A DNA stretch of 64,000 nucleotides from Schistocephalus solidus (lineage: Eukaryota; Platyhelminthes; Cestoda; Diphyllobothriidea; Diphyllobothriidae), in contig WEDG01000221.1 in assembly GCA_017591395.1 (NCBI GenBank), forward strand, positions 62,001 through 126,000, given 5' to 3'. The position numbers and the translations under genes are program-made. The notes beneath the pieces are model-generated. The model saw only the letters and a program-made list of their open reading frames with translations. It was not told the origin of the DNA and made no database searches. Shown piece by piece: positions 21,881-32,515 of this stretch (positions are counted from its first letter, which is position 1; every line of letters begins with the position of its first letter).

Positions 21881-23884
21881 ACTTGTAATTATAGTGTTAG
21901 CCTTGGCATTAAGGCACTGGTCTATGAGCCCTTCCTGAAGGCTACTTATTTTATTCGAGCCGGGCGGTTCTTATTCCCTTGTCCCATACAAGGCATCCCC
22001 ATCGCCGGCTTTCTCGGTTCATTAAGGTCTTTTCTGAGAAAGTTCATCCTTGAAATCACCCTATTGTCCATCTGCACATTAAGTAAGTCACCGCAGTTTT
22101 ATCCTAGGGTCAGAAATAAAGGGTGATTCAGATGTGACTTTTACTCGTAGACTGTAAGTATAAATCTGTACGGCGGAGATTAAGCACATGGTCCTGAGGC
22201 AGAAAAAATTCGCCCAATCGATGCAGGCAAAGCATAATACCCAAAAGAGGAAGAGAGAGAGAGAAGTTGGAGAAAGCCTGAAAAAGCCCGACGTTTCTGA
22301 ACAAAGCTGGCAACGATTGCCCAGACAACTAGGCCTTAATCGTATCTGCATCTGCTAATGTTCTATTGCCTGCCAATTTACCAGTCATACAAAGTCTAAC
22401 TGCATGTTGTAAGGTTCACCTTGTCAGGTTAACTGAAATCTAGCGAGCACTAGAAGGAAATAATAGTTCTCCGTATAGATTTAAGGACGCTTGGATAAGG
22501 CGAATAGTCCACCGACAAAAAGTGACAGTTGCAAATTCGTCGGTCACGCCCTGAGAAGTCATGTGATAGACGACAAACCGTCCGCCTAACTTTTTAACAT
22601 GACACACTACATCCAAGAGTTAATATATTTTCTTCACGTGTGTACAAAATCCCTGAAAAGAAAGAGCAATTTTTTATATTAGGCAGAAATTAGAGCGGAG
22701 ATAGATGTCATAGAGGACTTCGGAATAGCCAAAAACTTAAAGAACACTTTGCACTAAAGGCAAACTCTTGAATTTTTCTGATTAGAAAGTATTTTTGTCA
22801 GACAAGAAATATTATAAAAGCGAAAGAGCTAGAGAAAGTACGCACAGAAAACTCGGCATACTCATCTTTTACGAACGGCGGCTGGAACATCTCATTTCGC
22901 ATGGTGGATTCGACGCTTCGTTTTATTTTAGTCGTGCCAGACCAAAAGAGGTAAGTTTGGATTTATATTGAACAAATCTTCAGCGTTTTTTTTCCGCTGA
23001 CAGTTTTTAAACTAAGCGTAACAGATATGCACTCGTTTAAATGGGTTGATTTCAATTTTGTCATCTAAAAAGCTGGCAAATTGGAGCGAAAAATCCGTCA
23101 AACACAATAACGCGACATGCGTACCTTGCACTCACAGTGACTTCCTGTAATCGGAATCCATGACGTCACGAGTTTCCTTTTCGCGACCTTCACACAACCA
23201 GCGGCGTAAATAAGAATTTATACCGCACCGCAGTCAAGTGAGGCGCTGCCTATGCAAATATAAACGAATGGCAAACTAGCCACATAATTCTTCTTCACAA
23301 AAACATCGAGGAAGTTCAACAGTGCTAGCCATACGTGACCTTTCGAAACCTTCTCTATAGGCCTTTCATTGAGGAGCTCGTCTACGACAAATAATTCATT
23401 CTTTCGCCATAACGTCAAAAGTCCAAAGTATTAACACTCTTGACTGAAAGATGCATGGATGAAACAACAATAACGGTGTCTCTATGACTCTAAACAATAA
23501 CATATTTTTTGAAAACTTTAAATGCTACTTAAATAAAAATATTACAGGTGACACTGGGTAATTTGTGCATAGTTGTCAGCGCCCTTCAGCAATTTGGTTG
23601 TAAATTGGTTTCCATATCACGGCGCACTTTTTCTCAACTGATGAAGGAATCAGTGATGAAATAGAAACTTGCTGCAAATTATAAGTGGTGTTTAAGAAGC
23701 ATTTTTTAAACTTGCAGTGCTAATTGACCACTGTTCATATAAAGGTATTTTAAAAAGAATTAATTTTGGCATCGATTACCAAAATTGACGGTTTACAGTG
23801 CAGAGGTTGTCGTGTCCCAGTTACTTAACTCCATGCCCTGTACCTAATAATTTCTGAAATTATCACCTTGATATATATATATGG
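21881..23884. other. AT-rich DNA, no gene recognised
   Basis: Two kilobases without a supported coding region. A consensus donor (AAAAGAG|GTAAGT) occurs near 22950 after a pyrimidine-rich ATTTTAG, which would bracket a 19-bp microexon; this is too little to call. A short TA run lies at 23871-23880, just before the composite repeat. Confidence 0.45.
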
Positions 23885-25222
23885 CTGCTCCATATCGCCT
23901 GAGTTAGTGAATCCTGGTGTGTGCGTTATGGTGGCCAGGTCGTGCTGTGGCGCGCGAAGACGGGTACGCCGATCCGTCAGCCAATGCAACCACTCCCACA
24001 TCAGACAACTGACCGGCTCGGACAGTGTCTGATGGTGGGGGTTGGGGAGACAGTGAGGTCAACAGCTCAGCGCATGTTCCTCACTATAAACAATCTGACG
24101 CGCCTGAAACTATCACGGTGCGCTAAAAGCCATGGCTTGGAAGGTTGCCAACTGACGGGATAACTCGGACCGCGAGGTCAGTCCAATGTGTTTTTTGTGT
24201 GGAGTGGCTGACTGGCGGACTGAGAGTCAGGCTGCAATGGCTCCTTCTTAATGTGGTCTTTATGGCACTCCCACTCTGTGGGATCCGAGCCAGGTGTGGT
24301 GGTACGCCCAGGGGCGGCTCCGGCCGCGCCAGCCACCTGCGACCTCTCTCATCTCCGGTCTTCTTGCCTGTGTCGTGAGACCGGGCTCAGGTGGGGGAGG
24401 AGAAGAGTGTGCGGTAACGTTAACCGCCATGGTTGGAAGGTTGCCAACGGACAATTACACTCAGACCTCGCAGTTAGTCCAATGTGTGTTGTGTGGAGTG
24501 GCTGACTGGTGGTCTGAGAGTCAGGCTGCGATGGCTCCTTCTTAACGTGATTTCTGGCTATCTCACACATGTGAGATGTAAGCCGTTCAACCCCCTGTAG
24601 TTTGAAATCCTGGTGCTTGTGTTTTGGGGGCCAGGTCGTGTACGTAGTACACGTAGACGAGGTCACCAGCAGCTGCGCCCGCTTCCGCATCAGACAACTG
24701 ACCGGCTCGGACAGTGGTCTGATTGTGGGGGTGGGGAAGAGAGTGAGGTCGAGAGCTCAGCGTATTTTCCTCACTGTAAACAATCTGACGCACTTGAAAC
24801 TATCACCGTGCGCTAAAAGCCGTGGCTTGGAAGGTTGCCAACTGACGGGATAACTCGGACCGCGTGGTCAGCCTAATGTGTGTTTTGTGTGGAGTGGCTG
24901 ACTGGCGGACTGAGAGTCAGGTTGCAATGGCTCCTTCTAAATGTGGCCTTTATGGCACTCGCACTCCGTGGGATCCAAGCCATGGTATGGTGGCACGCCC
25001 AGGGGCGGCTCCGACCGCGCCAGCCACCTGCGCCCTCTCCCATCTCCGGTCTTCTTGACTCGGTCTTGACACCGGGCTCAGGTGGGGGAGGAGGAGAGAG
25101 TACGGTAGCTGCAGCGCAAGGCAACTATCACTTAAAACTAATTCACGCGCAAGTCATCGTCCCTGCACCACCTGGTGTGGAGCATACGGTGGACCTCGTC
25201 GAAATCGACGGTCGAACTGCCG
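23885..25222 (+). repeat. GC-rich composite dispersed repeat, internally duplicated copy
   Basis: Contains the same modules as 10490-11260 but with the ~120-bp core present three times (about 24130-24245, 24425-24545 and 24830-24940). The module holding GACCGGCTCGGACAG occurs twice (about 24011 and 24703) and the module with CCGGGCTCAGGTGGGGGAGG occurs twice. It ends with CACGCGCAAGTCATCGTCC, GGAGCATACGGTGGACCTCG and CGGTCGAACTGCCG, immediately followed by GTA repeats. The two large copies are 13 kb apart in the same orientation. Confidence 0.8.
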
Positions 25223-25223
25223 C

Positions 25224-25254
25224 AGTAGTAGTAGCAGTAGCAGTAGTAGTAGTA

Positions 25255-25297
<43 letters not shown>

Positions 25298-25298
25298 C

Positions 25299-25387
<89 letters not shown>

Positions 25388-25390
25388 AAG
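25224..25390 (+). repeat. (GTA)n microsatellite at the end of the composite repeat
   Basis: About 165 bp of GTA/TAG units with a few GCA and GAA interruptions near the start, starting within two bases of the conserved terminus GTCGAACTGCCG. The ORF of valine runs over it is an artefact. Confidence 0.95.
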
Positions 25391-25603
25391 TCGGGAATGA
25401 TTACCGAAACCTTGATTCGGGTAATGTTGTATAAGGAAAGCTATTAATAAAGCAATTAGAACTCCAGCCTCTGTTTTAGTTTGTTAGTCGTTTTTCTGCA
25501 TAAATATATAAAGATGTACAGACAAAATGAAATGGGAGGCTGATATTACCAGTTATCGCTTATAAGATGTAGTCAGCTTAACTTACTCAATCCCTTGTTA
25601 GGG

Positions 25604-25676
25604 TAACCTGGGATTCGAATTCGGATTTTTCGGAAATCGAGTAGTTAGTAATCGAACGCTCTACCATTCAAATTAC
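25604..25676 (-). mobile_element. tRNA-like head of a SINE, minus strand
   Basis: On the minus strand, TGAATGGTAGAGCG (25657-25670) resembles an A box and AATTCGAATCCC (about 25612-25623) a B box with its first two Gs changed, about 40 bp apart. The stretch reads as a decayed tRNA. No body is identifiable on this strand. Confidence 0.35.
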
Positions 25677-25859
25677 AAACATATATGGTAGATGGGCGCT
25701 CGCCGATCGGTTAAGGAAATTAATTGTCCCGTTGTGCCTTGGGGCTCACACAATAGCCCCACCATTAGTCGCAGAGCGGCTAGTTATATAAGCAGAACGA
25801 GAATAGCGACAAAGACAAGAGAGATTGAAATGAACATTTCTGTTACATTAGCCGTAATC

Positions 25860-26215
25860 AGCCAGCTATACCCAATCTCGGGTGCCGCAAAACCAGGGTT
25901 GGTTATGGCTGGCTGATGACGGCTAATAGGGCCAGAAATGGCCATTGCAGTCTCCATCGTCTGTGTCGGTAATATATCTGGTTGCTACTGGACTACCCGA
26001 CAGGACTGCAGAATGAGCCCCAAGGCATACCGAGACGAGCAGGTACGTTACTCGATCGGTGAACGCCCTTTAGCATAGGTAGTATATTCGATCACATTTG
26101 ACAGGACAGCGGGTCCGTTTCTCGGATCTAATTTCACTTTCAATTTCTCAATGGCCGGATTATGCCGACCTACGTTTGGGTATGACCGGCTGATTCTAGA
26201 TAAAAAACCAGAAAT
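25860..26215 (+). repeat. SINE-body-like repeats
   Basis: GCTGATGACGGCTAATAGGG followed by CCAGAAATGGCCATTGCAG (about 25909-25952) matches the body behind the tRNA-like head at 21325. A further decayed echo, GACCGGCTGATTCTAG then CCAGAAATGGTAACTCCAG, lies at about 26181-26228. The 69-codon ORF at 26151 covers the second echo and is not a gene. Confidence 0.4.
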
Positions 26216-26360
26216 GGTAACTCCAGTATCAAAGAAGTATTTTAATAAGTATGAGAGGACATTATCTGGGAAACATCATTTTAGTATGCAATTTTTCGAC
26301 GTTGGCAATTACCAAACTGAACTCCTCCAACGCATCCATACTTCATGGATTTTAAATTAA

Positions 26361-29300
26361 TTGCTCACTTCCGATTTTCAAAACTAAAGAAATATCTATT
26401 AGTATGGGCACTGAATCTGGGACTTAAGTTGATACCCGGTTTTTATGCTACACAAAAATTATAGTCAGTTTATTAGATTCTCTCTCTCTGTAACCTTCAT
26501 GCACAAACCCCTCATGGCTCATGCTTGCTCATATATTTCGAATCATTCATTTTCAGATAATATCCGTTTTATGTTTTGTGAATACGGCAAATAAAGACGA
26601 TTGACTGAACAATTAGGGTTTAATTCCTCTTAATTTTTTATGCCCACAAGGTAACAGTTTAGAGTCTTCAGTCTAGATAGACTTTCGTTTTGGGATGTTG
26701 CTGCGTATCTGGAAAGCAGACTTTTTCTGTGTAGTGGGAACATGTGCCAAACAACAAGCTGCAAAATGCTTTATTTTTATTGCGCTTAAAAATAACGTCC
26801 ACACGACATCAACAATGACAGTTGTAGACTTATGGGTCAGAAAATAGGCTCTGTTTACATTAGTAAAGTTAGTAAAAAAATATTAAATTACTAAAATGAC
26901 ATCGAAAAGAACGATTGAAGACTATCCCGGTGAGTGCCAAGAACAAAAGAAAGGAGAATAAATCAGAGTCTGGTTTTCGCATACGTATTTTATATTCCAA
27001 AAGAGAGGCCTTTAGAAACCAGGGTTTTGAAGGGAGATAAGCTAGACGCAGAAAAACGTAGTAATGATCTCAATGCATTTGACGTCGCGTCTATTCGAAT
27101 GTAGTGGCAAACCTAACAGGCAAGCGGCTACATAAAATGCTATCACTACCAGATACATCGGGAGCTTTACCGCTCAGAGACTCAAGGTGACGGCCAACTA
27201 CTAATAAATTTGAAACCTGGCAACAAACAGAGCACTTCGTTGATTTTACAACTTAGCATTGCAAAGTCCTCTTGTGCTGCTAGTTTGCTTAGTATGCTTT
27301 TCTGTATCATTCGGAACTGAAAGAAAGCTAACTCCATAATAAAATACTGAAAGTAATAATCCAGCAGTCCACTGGTAAAGTAATTCATACAGCTTGAATG
27401 ATTTCAGAGACTTGTTTTGAGGTCCGGTGAGGTAAAAACCCAAAATTCTCTAATTAGCACGAACGTTTTCAAGCAAGTACATGTTGCAGAATACACTTCC
27501 CCGCTGTTGATCGGTAATTTACACTGGAAGTTGCATTGCTTGAAAATTGTTTGAAGAAAATAATATGCTATCGCTCTAGCATTTCACCATCCTTTAGAGA
27601 ATTCGCATGCAAATTAAATCAAGTATATGCGTGAACCTGTCTATTACTTATTTTGGTTCCCTTTGGGAACACGTTCAATGCCATAAACATAAGTGAGGCT
27701 GGGAATCCCACTAAGGTTATCACAAAGTTCCTCTGCAAGCAGGCCAATTAAATACCAATGATATACTTTTGTTTACTTTTCAGCATTAAGGTGCGACCTA
27801 TTAGCGCGAGGAAGAATTTTAGTCACTTGCCGAATATTGCATTTTCATATAAAGCCCGCCTGAAATAGTGCGGCGATCAAATTAACGGGCGTATACTTAT
27901 AAATTCCGAGGCGGGATGCAGGGAAATGGGCGTAGTGAATTGAATGTTGCAGGTGATTGAGTCTGCTTTCGTATAGCGCGCGCTACGGCCGTACCGTGGG
28001 TTTTTGCCATTCTTTCCAAAGCGACCAAATGGAAAAGTTAGTTATTAATCGAGCATGGTTATTGCGAATTTCTACAGTGACTCGCTGTCGTCTCACCATA
28101 TGTATGTATGCATATATATATATTTGCTAACCGCGGATTTAAAAATGTGGGTTATAATCATTGAAGTAGTGCGTGATTATTGCAGGTTGATAAAAAAACA
28201 ACTGTTTGTTAAAAATAATCAATCCTCTGAACTATTACCAATGAACTTCAGAAACACAATTTATTATATTTTGTTTAGTATGCCAGTAAATAAAGTAGAA
28301 AACAATTCTAATCTTACCGATTGAGCAAATATTTCCACTCCATTTTGTTTCAGATTAAAATTCTTGTTTTATACTGTTTAATTCATGTAGAATGTTCGCA
28401 GTTTCTTTTAAATATTCCATTTGGGTGTACAGTCAATCTTTACCCATTTATCGATGTAATTCGAGACTTTTCAAAATGATGTCCATATGAAAAGTGAACT
28501 AATTACTTGATTAAAAGTATCGATGTGGAGAACCCAGTTGATGTCATAGGCCTTATTTGGGAAAAAATATATGACAATTTCTCTAATTTTCCCTTTTTTG
28601 ACGTTTTTTTAAAATTTGCCTCCTCTTTAAGATATTATCCGGTGGGTCGTGAGTAGTGCTTACATGAATGAATGCACATTTGTGTGTACGTATTTGAGGG
28701 TTACGGGCATTGACATTAATAACCATATACATGTACGGTTGGGATTCTAAATGCAATTATGTATAGCAACATATAATTTAATCACGTGTAAGCTTTACGG
28801 AAACATTTTAAATCAAATGTGTGGTGGTGATATATGCATAAACTGCCATAAAATTCCATTAATTTCCTACCTGGCCGGAGGTAGTTTTGCAGTGAGAATC
28901 GTTGGCTGTCAATAATTATAACGTTGAACGTATTCATTGTATTTGTGCCACTGTTTTGCATGGGAATGAGTTCCACGATCGAAAAAACCTGTGACTGAAA
29001 GAAAATGTGCGTTTATCTAAGCGTGTAAATTTGCGTTTGATTTTGTACGCATGACCGCACTCGTGAGTCATGTTTGTAAACTCGAAAAAATCTTCAGATT
29101 TGAGCTAATAGGTCTGTGCCACAAATGCGGAACGTCCACATCAAGCTGCATCTCATTGAACTAAAATCATACGAAATAAAATTGTGCGTGATCAATCTTT
29201 CTGGATATGACAGAGCCCCAATTCCGTCCAACAGTTTCGCATCCGTCATAGAACCTGATTGCTCATCTCGCTCTTTTGTTGGAAGCACAATAGGTGGGTC

Positions 29301-29370
29301 GCAGATTAAAAAGCTATTGTTTTTGCTGCTTAAAAGCTTACAGTAGATTGTCTTGTAAAGCTCAAGTTCA
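26361..29370. other. AT-rich DNA, no gene recognised
   Basis: Three kilobases of AT-rich sequence with only short ORFs, none longer than 89 codons and none with a domain I recognise. A TATAn run at 28113-28122 and scattered TTTTT tracts are the only simple features. Could be intronic or intergenic. Confidence 0.5.
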
Positions 29371-29499
29371 GCGGGCTGATCGTGGGACTGGTGATCAATA
29401 TTCGGCCTAGTGATGGGTTTTGGTATTTGGTGACCAATATACTGCTATCAATGCGTTCATTGGTATTCGGGGGCCTGGAATGGATGTTACTGTTGGTGC

Positions 29500-30262
29500 A
29501 TATTGGGTAACATTCGTTGGGCATCTACTTACTCGCCCAATTTCGTCTGGGTTCCATTTGCAGTTAAAGGTTACTAGATAAGTCATTTCTGTGTATTGGG
29601 TAACCTTTGTTAGGCATCTACTTGCTTATCCGATTTCGACTGGGACCCTTTACAGTAGGCCCGCTTCCATGCTGCGTAGCGATACATTCAGTCGGGCTTG
29701 GGTAGGCCACTGTTTCGGTGGGGTTTTCGGGTTTTTGGAACAGTTGTGGTGCGGTCGACCATTCTATGTATTCATGTATTCGGCCGCATTCGGTTAGGGT
29801 CATGTTCTGGTGAGAATGTAGTGGTTTGGAACATGGGCATCAAAAGGGGGCAGGTTTAGTGCAGCTGTTGATTTCGATTCCGGTGCGTACGTGTGGTCCA
29901 CTCGATAAGCCATTTCTCCATATTGGAAAGCCATCATGGGCTTCCGTTGCTTATGCAATGTCGGTTGGATTCCTCCTTTTCAGTTGGTCGCCTTCTGGGC
30001 CACGCTGCCCTGCATTAGGATGGGCCTGCGTAGGCCATTGTTCCAGTCCGGGTGTAGGGTTTATAAAACAAGGGTGAAACTGCCCCCCCTTGTGCATAGT
30101 CAAGCATTCGGCCGTATTCCGTTAGGTTCAAGTGCTGGTGAGACCATTGAGGTTTGGAACAAGGGCCTGCACTGCGGGTAGGGTTGGTGCAACTGTTGTT
30201 TTTGATTCCTGCTGTGACTTGCGGTCTGCTAGATAAGCCATTTTGCCATATTCCGCGGACGT
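29500..30262 (+). repeat. Tandem repeat, period about 327 bp, with an inner ~93-bp duplication
   Basis: The phrase AGATAAGTCATTTCTGTGTA (29576) recurs as CGATAAGCCATTTCTCCATA (29903) and AGATAAGCCATTTTGCCATA (30231), i.e. at spacings of 327 and 328. Other matched landmarks are GGGCTTGGGTAGGCCACTG (29695) with GGGCCTGCGTAGGCCATTG (about 30022), and TTCTGGTGAGAATG with TGCTGGTGAGACCATTG. Within the first unit, TATTGGGTAACATTCGTTGG (29501) is repeated as TATTGGGTAACCTTTGTTAG (29594). The units are diverged, so the array is old. Confidence 0.75.
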
Positions 30263-31650
30263 GTTAGAGTTGGGATAGCGTTTTGCATTTTGCGTGTGCG
30301 TTTAGTTGAGCTGTTGGAATGGGGGGGGGGGGGTTAGTTAGGAGATTCCGTTGCAGTGGTTTGTGGGTTTCATCTGTTTATGAATCCTGGCTGCCCTGGC
30401 ACTTAAATGTTCGGTTATGGGTTAACAGCTGGTTTTAATTGGTTCTTCGTCTTGGTAAAGTTAATCTGTGTTTTAACGCTGCATCTCGGGTTGTCTTTTA
30501 AACGCCTTCGTTTAATTTAGGTCGTTCGTTCGTTTTGCTTGCCTAGTTGTCCTACATTAATTGTTTTGTTAGACGTTGGAACAGACTTTCCGCTTGGATG
30601 AGATTAAGGAGGGGCTGTTAGGTTGGTTGGTCTTCCTTTTAAAGTGCATTCTATGGATGGTTGGGAGTACGGACTTAACTACTTACCCTTTGCGGCCGAA
30701 TTCTTTTTGACACTTTTCCGTTTTGCGTTCAGAGTTATAGATCTCTTAATTCCCTCATCAGTCGGGGTGCTTCATAACTTCGTAACAGGTGCCTTCAACC
30801 AGCTCTGTCGTTTGCGCTGGTTATATTATATGCCAAGGTTTAATTTACGTCTGCCCCTCTAAAGCATTCTTTTAATTTAGGTAACGGGTTGCCGTATTTG
30901 TGATAGTGCACTTACTTGTCTATAGTTTTTTTGAGGTTTGCCCCGGGTTCGGGTTAGCGTGCGTGTCTGGTGCGCTGCTTACAGGCAGTTTTCGAATTGG
31001 GTTGGTTTTCAAATACATGATCACCGGGATGTCTTGGCTTATTTTTATTCTGCTACTTTTTTCTTTTCAATAAAATTTTACTGTTGGATTTCTTTATTGT
31101 TAGAGCGTTACTCCGGCCCCCCCACTTTAGTATTACGGTAGTTGGGATTGTTAATGCTTGGGGTTATGTTTACTTCACCAGTTAAGAATTGTCTTAGATT
31201 TTGCTTTTCAGGTTTGCCTTGGTTTCATTATTTCTTGAAATTATGGCTGTTTATAAGGCTAAATATTTATATCCGGTAACAGTTGACTGGGCTTTGTTGA
31301 TGAGGCCTTTGATTTTTTGCGAACTGCGGGTTGGGTGTTTCCGGTTTGAGTAAATTGTTACGTTTTACTTGTTTTCTTATTTTCGTGTAACTTTTCCATT
31401 GAGGTTTTGGTAAGGGAAGCATTCGGTTTACTTATTAGGTTACTCTAACTTACAGAGATCACAGATGGTTTTGATATGTCCTTATTTTTTCTATGATGTT
31501 TCGCTTTGCGGTTAGGTTACCTTTTTTGCTTAGGGATAGGGTAAACGTCGGTTTCATCATTATGCACTTTACATGCGCAGTGAGGGCCTCAGGTTTGGAG
31601 TTCGGCTTATGTTTATGTTAACAAACCATTCGGTTACTTACATTTTCCGG
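30263..31650. other. G/T-rich plus strand, no gene recognised
   Basis: Strong purine/pyrimidine asymmetry with G and T on the plus strand. Includes a G13 run at 30321-30333. ORFs at 30623-30862 and 30938-31141 are composition-driven and show no domain. Confidence 0.45.
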
Positions 31651-32515
31651 GCAGCACCCCTTTCACTTTAAATTTATGTTCTGCTTAATACTGCTAATTG
31701 TGGTTGTTTGCCTTGATTATGTTATGCATTCGTATTTTCGTTGTCCATTTGATGATCATTATCTCCACCTGAACTTAATTACCTGTCAACCTTACCCGCT
31801 TTCCTTCCTCTTCTTTTAAGACTATTATTTAGTGCAACTAGACGAGTAGTTGTTTAAATTTTTTCTCCTCGCTTACACGCTATCCTTCACATTTCTTAAC
31901 TTGTGTTACCGTTATGCTCTTTCTTTCCTAATTATGTCAACTGCCATTAAAGCACCAGCGAGTTCTTTAATCTAACCGTTTACATTCTTATTTTATTCCC
32001 CTCTTCATTACCATGATAAATATCCATTGATTGCTGTTAGTTTCCTTGCCCATTACGCAAAGATTTCGCGTTAGCACGCGATTTCCATTCCTTTCCTTGT
32101 TCTTATTTAATCCTGCTGCGTATATTCTTGCTGGACAGATTCATTTTGTTTTCACCACTCATTCTCCTCTACTTTTTCCCATCTTTTGCTTATCGTTTAC
32201 CTCCTTCTTTTTCCCATTGCGTAGCTTCGTCTCGAACAGCATACGCAGTTTTGGCACTGCATAAATTCAGGCAGGTTACATATCGCCATACCCCCGGCAC
32301 CGCTAAACGGTTCAGTTGCGGTAAAACCAATACAGTTTTGTTACTCGTTTACTCAATAATAGCAAACATAAAGTTTTTAACACATGAGGGAAATTTCGTG
32401 AGGTGGATAATAAATCTTCCGGGTGCGCATCATTTTTCTCTGCGGTATTGAGTCAGGTTGCCGTCGTCCCTGCCTTCCCGTGTATTCAAACACGGTTGTT
32501 CCCGGTGTATCCGAC
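31651..32515. other. C/T-rich plus strand, no gene recognised
   Basis: Here the plus strand becomes pyrimidine-rich (many CTTTCC and TTCCTT blocks). The ORFs at 32031-32264 and 32128-32451 overlap in different frames and are phenylalanine/leucine-rich by composition. No domain is seen. Confidence 0.4.

Noticed and set aside
24880..25434. 184-codon ORF ending in a valine run
   Set aside because: It runs through the composite repeat into the GTA microsatellite; the related copy at 10.9-11.2 kb does not conserve the frame.
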